A stretch of 32,938 bases of DNA, from positions 1 through 32,938 of the IMG/VR virus record IMGVR_UViG_3300009093_000094; one strand, written 5' to 3'. The stretch comes from a virus. Shown here in pieces: positions 29,965 through 32,938 of this stretch. The position numbers were made by a program, and so were the translations under genes. Each line of letters begins with the position of its first letter. Positions within the stretch are counted from its first letter, which is position 1. The notes below the pieces were generated by a model that saw only the letters and a program-made list of their open reading frames with translations, was not told the DNA's origin and ran no database searches.

Positions 29965-30089
29965 CGGGCGCGCTGATCTTCTTCGGCAGCATCGCCGCTA
30001 CCGTCGTTGTGGCCATCCTCGCTGACACGCTGGTGGCCTACGTCATCCGCAAATGGCGAGAGCGCGTGCTGCGGAGGATGGGCCGATGA
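29961..30089 (+). CDS. Very small membrane protein (42 aa, GTG start)
   Basis: GTG 29961 overlaps the previous stop (GTGA) and the gene ends in an ATGA overlap. One transmembrane helix (ALIFFGSIAATVVVAILADT, about residues 4-23) is followed by a basic tail (VIRKWRERVLRRMGR), giving an N-out, C-in topology. Such peptides occur as holin accessory or antiholin proteins; this is inference from topology and position. Confidence 0.55.
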   Translation: MTGALIFFGSIAATVVVAILADTLVAYVIRKWRERVLRRMGR

Positions 30090-30358
30090 GCGAGCGCGTC
30101 TCTCACGAAGCGATCATCGAAGAACTCAGGCGGGGGGCTGCAAGGTTCGTGCAAATCGAGGAACAGCTCGCCAAAATTGCCGAGGCCGTGAAGCCGATCC
30201 CGCAAATGCAGGCCGACATAGCCGAGACGCGGGAACTGGTGGAGGCATGGGGCGCGGTGAAGCTGGCGGGCAGGTTCGTGAAGTGGGCCAGCGGGCTTGC
30301 GGGCGGCCTTGCAGTGATATGGGCGGCAATCAAGGTCGGATTGGGGGTATGGCGATGA
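30086..30358 (+). CDS. Holin-like protein with coiled coil and C-terminal membrane helix (90 aa)
   Basis: ATG 30086 lies in an ATGA overlap. The first 55 residues are charged and helical (HEAIIEELRRGAARFVQIEE, QMQADIAETRELVEAWG). One hydrophobic helix follows near the end (ASGLAGGLAVIWAAIKVGLG, about 68-87). This soluble-coil plus C-terminal anchor layout resembles XhlA-type hemolysin/holin accessory proteins. It immediately precedes and overlaps the endolysin gene, supporting a lysis role. Confidence 0.65.
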   Translation: MSERVSHEAIIEELRRGAARFVQIEEQLAKIAEAVKPIPQMQADIAETRELVEAWGAVKLAGRFVKWASGLAGGLAVIWAAIKVGLGVWR

Positions 30359-30753
30359 CTATCACGTTGAGCGAAAAAAGCCGGGCCAAGCTGTCCGGCG
30401 CGCATCCGGACCTGCGCAAGGTCATCGAGAGGGCGGCGGCCTTGTCTCCCATCGACTTCACCGTGCTTGAAGTGGTGCGGACATTGGCCCGGCAGAAAGA
30501 CCTGGTTGCCAAGGGCGCGTCGAAGACGATGAACTCGCGCCATCTTCCCGGTCCCGACGGGTTCAGCCGCGCGGTGGATATTGCCCCGCTCGATGGCGGG
30601 CAGGTGTCGTGGGCATGGCCGCTTTATCACAGGCTCGCGCCGATCATCAAACAGGCCGCGAAGGACATGGGCGTTCCGGTCGAATGGGGCGGCGATTGGC
30701 GCACGTTCAAGGATGGGCCGCATTGGCAGCTACCAGCGGGGGTGTATCCATGA
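30355..30753 (+). CDS. Endolysin, M15 L-Ala-D-Glu peptidase type (132 aa)
   Basis: ATG 30355 (ATGA overlap, GGGGG seven bases ahead) is preferred to ATG 30349. Motifs match M15 endolysins such as those of T5 and A500 types: SRHLPGPDGFSRAVDIAP provides His63 and Asp75, EWGGDW (110-115) provides the catalytic Glu110 and GPHWQL provides His123. The N-terminal motif LSGAHPDLRKVIERA is typical of the family. It cleaves the peptide stem of peptidoglycan. There is no signal peptide or membrane segment, so release needs a holin. Length is complete for a single-domain lysin. Confidence 0.9.
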   Translation: MTITLSEKSRAKLSGAHPDLRKVIERAAALSPIDFTVLEVVRTLARQKDLVAKGASKTMNSRHLPGPDGFSRAVDIAPLDGGQVSWAWPLYHRLAPIIKQAAKDMGVPVEWGGDWRTFKDGPHWQLPAGVYP

Positions 30754-30917
30754 ACATCATCCGATACATAAAAGCCCGCCTTGGCGAGAAGTCCACATGG
30801 GCGGCAATCAGCATCGGCATCACCGGAGCGGCGGCGCTTGGCCTGCCGTGGTCCGTGGCGTTCGTGGCGGTGGCCGTGATCGGCGCGCTGGTGCCCAGTC
30901 CGGGGGGCAGTGCGTAA
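30750..30917 (+). CDS. Small two-span membrane protein, candidate holin (55 aa)
   Basis: Starts in an ATGA overlap with the endolysin gene. After a basic start (MNIIRYIKARLGEKSTW) there are two short hydrophobic segments (AAISIGITGAAALGL and WSVAFVAVAVIGALVP) and a polar end (SPGGSA). Size and topology fit a class II-like holin (two transmembrane domains). It ends in a TAATG overlap with the next gene. Confidence 0.65.
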   Translation: MNIIRYIKARLGEKSTWAAISIGITGAAALGLPWSVAFVAVAVIGALVPSPGGSA

Positions 30918-31111
30918 TGGCCCGCTACTTCACCAAGGCCACCGCGCCGAAAGCCAACTGGATCGCGGATGAGACATGGGTCGATGCGCAATCGCACGTT
31001 CCGACCGTGCCAGACCATGAACCGACCTTCACCGGCCTGCTCGATGCGAACGGCGATGAGATATGGCGCGCGCCCCGGCCTATCGGCTTCGGGAGGGATG
31101 AGGAATGGTGA
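30917..31111 (+). CDS. Small hypothetical protein in the lysis cassette (64 aa)
   Basis: Begins in a TAATG overlap and ends overlapping the spanin gene by seven bases. The product MARYFTKATAPKANWIADE...RDEEW is soluble, with several Trp and Asp and a central TGLLDANGDEIWRAPRPIGF. It has no membrane segment. I do not recognise it. Because it is coupled on both sides it is probably translated. Confidence 0.6.
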   Translation: MARYFTKATAPKANWIADETWVDAQSHVPTVPDHEPTFTGLLDANGDEIWRAPRPIGFGRDEEW

Positions 31112-31590
31112 TCCCCCTATGGGCCTACGGAGCCGCATCGAAGGTGTGGGGCTTCCTCAAGAGCAACCCGCTGCTTGCCCTGTGCGCCATTCTCGCCTGC
31201 TGGGGCCTCGCTGAGCGCCATTCCGCGCACAAGTGGCAGGACAGGGCGGAACAGTGCCAGCAAGCCTCTGTGGCCGCCAGAAAGGCGCAGGAGGCATTGC
31301 GGGCCAAAGAGCGCAAGGACTATCAGGAGAAGGCCGATGAAGCGGATACCGAATACCGCGCCGCTCTGGCTGGCGCTCGTTCTGACACTGCCCGGTATAT
31401 TGCTGCTCACCGGGTGCAGCCATCCCATATCGGCGCCGCCCAGCCCGTCGGTGAAGCCGATCCTGCCAAGCAGCCTGCGGACGTGTCCGGAGCCGTTGTC
31501 ATGGTTGCAGAGCCTGACGTGCAAAGGTGCGCCGACTGGCAGGCCTACGGGGTAGCAATCCACGACTGGGCGCTGAGCGTCAGTCAGTAG
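31105..31590 (+). CDS. i-spanin, Rz-like (161 aa)
   Basis: GGGAGG lies about eight bases before ATG 31105. A single N-terminal transmembrane helix (NPLLALCAILACWGLAE, about residues 21-37) is followed by a periplasmic coiled coil (QDRAEQCQQASVAARKAQEA, RKDYQEKADEADTEYRAALA). The C-terminus is less ordered, with a CADWQAYG segment. This is the Rz layout. The partner o-spanin is encoded within it in another frame. It joins the inner and outer membranes in the final step of lysis of Gram-negative hosts. Confidence 0.82.
   Translation: MVIPLWAYGAASKVWGFLKSNPLLALCAILACWGLAERHSAHKWQDRAEQCQQASVAARKAQEALRAKERKDYQEKADEADTEYRAALAGARSDTARYIAAHRVQPSHIGAAQPVGEADPAKQPADVSGAVVMVAEPDVQRCADWQAYGVAIHDWALSVSQ
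31337..31555 (+). CDS. o-spanin, Rz1-like lipoprotein nested in the i-spanin gene (72 aa)
   Basis: ATG 31337 lies in the +1 frame relative to the i-spanin frame and is preceded by GGAGAAGG. The product has a basic start (MKRIPNTAP), a hydrophobic signal (LWLALVLTLPGILLL) and a lipobox LLTGC with Cys27. A short proline-rich mature part follows (SAPPSPSVKPILPSSL). That is the classic embedded Rz1 arrangement, with overlap complete within the Rz gene. It would be lipidated and anchored in the outer membrane. Confidence 0.82.
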   Translation: MKRIPNTAPLWLALVLTLPGILLLTGCSHPISAPPSPSVKPILPSSLRTCPEPLSWLQSLTCKGAPTGRPTG

Positions 31591-31616
31591 CCATCTGGCG
31601 ACGGTAAGGGCTTGGC

Positions 31617-31708
31617 CGGGGTAGCTGAAGGCGGGTGGGATTTGAACCCACGGCGGCCCGAAGGCCACTCCCGTGCACAGGTGCCTTAAACCGCTCAGCC
31701 ACCGCACT
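31617..31708 (-). tRNA. Degenerate class II tRNA-like element
   Basis: On the minus strand the T-arm (GTGGG TTCAAAT CCCAC, about 31652-31636) and the D-arm (GCTGAGCGGTTTAAGGC) are tRNA-like. The long variable arm is GGCC TTCG GGCC. Around them AGTGCGG and CCGCCTT can form six of seven acceptor pairs. A tRNA-Ser/Leu style body is clear, but the anticodon arm (ACCTGTGCACGGGAG region) does not form a normal 5-bp stem or give a Ser or Leu anticodon, and no CCA is encoded. It is either a pseudo-tRNA, a heavily diverged phage tRNA or an att-derived remnant. The ends given are approximate. Confidence 0.5.
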
Positions 31709-31711
31709 CCA

Positions 31712-31739
31712 GCCCCCGCAGAATCGCACCTCAGGGGGC
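31712..31739. repeat. Inverted repeat upstream of the tRNA-like element
   Basis: GCCCCC (31712-31717) and GGGGGC (31734-31739) are perfect complements across 16 bases. No T-run follows in either direction, so it is not a standard terminator. It sits between the tRNA-like sequence and the end of the next minus-strand gene. Confidence 0.4.
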
Positions 31740-31744
31740 GGGCG

Positions 31745-31990
31745 TCAAGGGTGGCGCGGCTTGCCTCCACGCACGCGTCTGCGTGCGATAACGATAGGTG
31801 GCTTGCCTCGCCGAAAGCTGGAAATTAGTTTCAAGGGGTAAACCAAAAACCCGGTCCATGCGAAGGACATCACCACGAAAAGCAGGGCATCGCTAAGCCA
31901 GACATCCTCAAAGGAAATGAGCCAAGCCTTGACCAGTAGCCACCAGCTCACCACGATACCGACAGCATAAATCACGAATAGCCAGTCCAT
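31745..31990 (-). CDS. Membrane protein (81 aa)
   Basis: ATG 31990-31988 is preceded by a very strong GGGGGAAGGG. Two hydrophobic segments, about residues 2-26 (MDWLFVIYAVGIVVSWWLLV) and 33-56 (SDALLFVVMSFAWTGFLVYP), indicate a two-pass membrane protein. The C-terminal tail is basic and cytosolic (SSFRRGKPPIVIARRRVRGG). It is the last gene of a leftward set running from the right edge. Function unknown; small membrane proteins of this type can serve in exclusion. Confidence 0.7.
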   Translation of the reverse strand: MDWLFVIYAVGIVVSWWLLVKAWLISFEDVWLSDALLFVVMSFAWTGFLVYPLKLISSFRRGKPPIVIARRRVRGGKPRHP

Positions 31991-31999
31991 CCCTTCCCC

Positions 32000-32263
32000 C
32001 TATCCCTTCAGATGATCGCCGCGAGCAACGGCGTCGGCAATGCCGGGCAGAACCGCGCCGATATGGCTTGTCCGCAGCCACTCCACCACCCTTGCCTCTG
32101 CCGCTTCCCGATGGGCGGCGAAGGCTTTGACGTAAACATACCGATCACGCTTTCCTTCGCGCACCTTCCTCGGAAAGTCCGTGTCGTCTACCCCTACGCG
32201 ATGATGTCCCATCACTTCGCAGAAGTTAGCCGCCGCCTCCCGATCTTCCTGCGTTACCTTCAT
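32000..32263 (-). CDS. Hypothetical phage protein (87 aa)
   Basis: ATG 32263-32261 overlaps the stop of the upstream gene (ATGA); a longer frame upward is rejected because it would lie within that gene. The sequence MKVTQEDREAAANFCEVMG...FAAHREAAEARVVEWLR belongs to a style of short phage early proteins with a D(R/K)EAA start and the AxHR..AEA helix. No biochemical role is known to me. It is coupled to its upstream neighbour. Confidence 0.7.
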   Translation of the reverse strand: MKVTQEDREAAANFCEVMGHHRVGVDDTDFPRKVREGKRDRYVYVKAFAAHREAAEARVVEWLRTSHIGAVLPGIADAVARGDHLKG

Positions 32264-32541
32264 TGCCCGATCCCCTTGACGATCTCGGCGGGGTCGAGAT
32301 GGATCAGCATCACCGCGACTTCCATCGTCGGGTACAGTTCGTTGGCTTTGTTGATCGCCGCTTCCTGCATCGCCCTGGCTCCTTCCTCGCGGAGGATCGG
32401 GGCAAGGACTGCGTAGGCGGCTTCCAGGTCCGGAGTATACCACGACCACGTCTTGTTGCCGAACACGTCCACGACCTCGTCAGGGTCGATATCATGCGCG
32501 ACAGCAATCGCCCTCGCAGCCGCTTCGATAGGGTCAACCAT
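32260..32541 (-). CDS. Hypothetical phage protein (93 aa)
   Basis: ATG 32541-32539 has GGAGAG four bases ahead; upstream in-frame starts to 32655 are rejected as their residues look like a shadow of the neighbouring gene. The protein reads MVDPIEAAARAIAVAHDIDP, then a WSWYTPDLEAAYAVLAPIL segment and EEGARAMQEAAINKANELY. Similar small proteins with an IEAAARAI start and a W......AA.A(A/V)L core are common in phage leftward operons. Function unknown. Confidence 0.7.
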   Translation of the reverse strand: MVDPIEAAARAIAVAHDIDPDEVVDVFGNKTWSWYTPDLEAAYAVLAPILREEGARAMQEAAINKANELYPTMEVAVMLIHLDPAEIVKGIGQ

Positions 32542-32575
32542 TACGCTCTCCGAGTTTGGCGAGGGTGGCGCGCAA

Positions 32576-32938
32576 CTACTCGCCATAGTGCTCCTCGGCG
32601 CGTTCAGCCCGGTTGCGCCAGTCGGCGGCGTTGGAGTGTTCGCCGCGTTCGACAAGGAGGCGGGCGACGGTTAGCGAAGCCGCGTTTCTCCGGAAATCTT
32701 CTGAGGTGTAAAAGTCGGGAGATGGCTTAGATGCCAACTCGCGTTCGGTCGCAGCCAATAAGTCTCTTGCGGCAATAAGAGCCGTTCCAGTTGGTTCGTC
32801 GGGCTTGGTGGGGGTGGGCTTGATCTGCTGGATGCCTCGCAAACCCTGCTCCCGTTCGGCGATCTGCCAGCCCTCGGCTTCGTCCTTGGCGAGCCAGACC
32901 TGTTCGGGTCGATGCCGGTTGGACACCTCAAACGAAGC
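32576..32938 (-). CDS. Hypothetical phage protein, probably cut by the right window edge
   Basis: The frame is open from the right edge to TAG at 32578-32576. GTG 32926-32924 is a possible start, but no Shine-Dalgarno is visible ahead of it and the frame stays open to the edge (reading ASFE then VSNRHRPEQVWLAKDE), so the true start may lie outside. The protein is charged and helical (AEGWQIAEREQGLRGIQQIK, LIAARDLLAATERELASK, LTVARLLVERGEHSNAADW). No domain recognised. Confidence 0.6.
   Translation of the reverse strand, partial: ASFEVSNRHRPEQVWLAKDEAEGWQIAEREQGLRGIQQIKPTPTKPDEPTGTALIAARDLLAATERELASKPSPDFYTSEDFRRNAASLTVARLLVERGEHSNAADWRNRAERAEEHYGE

Noticed and set aside
31635-31841. 68-aa plus-strand frame beginning MGFEPTAARR
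   Set aside because: It reads through the tRNA-like element; such GFEPT...NRSATAL peptides are a known artefact of translating tRNA genes antisense.
1-32938. Integrase gene and attachment sites
   Set aside because: No frame shows tyrosine- or serine-recombinase motifs, and no convincing pair of direct repeats marks att sites; they may lie outside the window.
1-32938. Window as a complete circular genome joined end to start
   Set aside because: Joining base 32938 to base 1 puts the cut gene at 1-176 into a shadow frame of the 32576-32938 gene, so the edges do not appear contiguous.

Overview
The window is the greater part of a temperate, short-tailed (P22/Sf6-like podovirus) phage genome or prophage. 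It is GC-rich (roughly 60-65% by eye), with pervasive ATGA/GTGA/TTGA start-stop overlaps and GTG or TTG starts. Protein style and composition suggest an alphaproteobacterial host, plausibly a sphingomonad (inference only; no host gene is visible). No integrase and no clear attachment site are in the window. Genes run off both edges, so the phage extends beyond it.

Layout. (1) 1-1575, minus strand: an early leftward operon of seven small, tightly coupled genes of mostly unknown function, driven by a PL-like promoter at about 1612-1640 that carries operator sites. (2) 1576-1835: operator/promoter region (260 bases, no gene) with a leftward-facing terminator and an inverted repeat that would sequester the start codon of the next gene. 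(3) 1836-4025: immunity region, with a P63C-domain protein (+), an exported protein and a short XRE repressor (-), a three-operator intergenic region whose spacing resembles lambda OR, and a Cro-like protein (+). (4) 4067-9031: rightward early operon of small proteins, a HTH protein, a RusA-like resolvase, a DnaB-type helicase, an O-like replication protein with a probable origin inside it, and a protein in the position of a lambda Q gene, followed by a terminator at 9080-9109.

(5) 9236-24089 and 24093-26729: late module in P22-like order. It holds small and large terminase, P22-type portal, scaffold, DUF4043/Phage_capsid_3 capsid, accessory head proteins, a large repeat-bearing structural protein, an Ig-like/gp4 tail accessory fusion, gp10-like DNA stabilisation protein, a coiled-coil tail protein, a sulfotransferase-GNAT fusion, and three ejection-type proteins, one followed in the +1 frame by an M15 peptidase domain. 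(6) 26856-29488: an SGNH-hydrolase tailspike and a second receptor-binding-type protein. (7) 29485-31590: lysis cassette with several small membrane proteins, an M15 endolysin, an i-spanin and an o-spanin nested inside it. (8) 31617-31720: a degenerate class II tRNA-like element on the minus strand. (9) 31745-32938: leftward accessory genes running off the right edge.

How it works together. The repressor is inferred to bind GTAG-N4-CTAC operators in the leftward and rightward early promoters. When repression fails, PR would express the Cro-like and replication genes. The Q-position protein may then let transcription pass the 9080-9109 terminator into packaging, head, tail, ejection and lysis genes. 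The strongest points for follow-up are the operator array with apparently leaderless regulators, the hairpin over the P63C start codon, the palindromic candidate origin, the sulfotransferase-GNAT fusion, and the possible +1 frameshift joining an ejection protein to a peptidase. No stretch above 300 bases lacks a gene.
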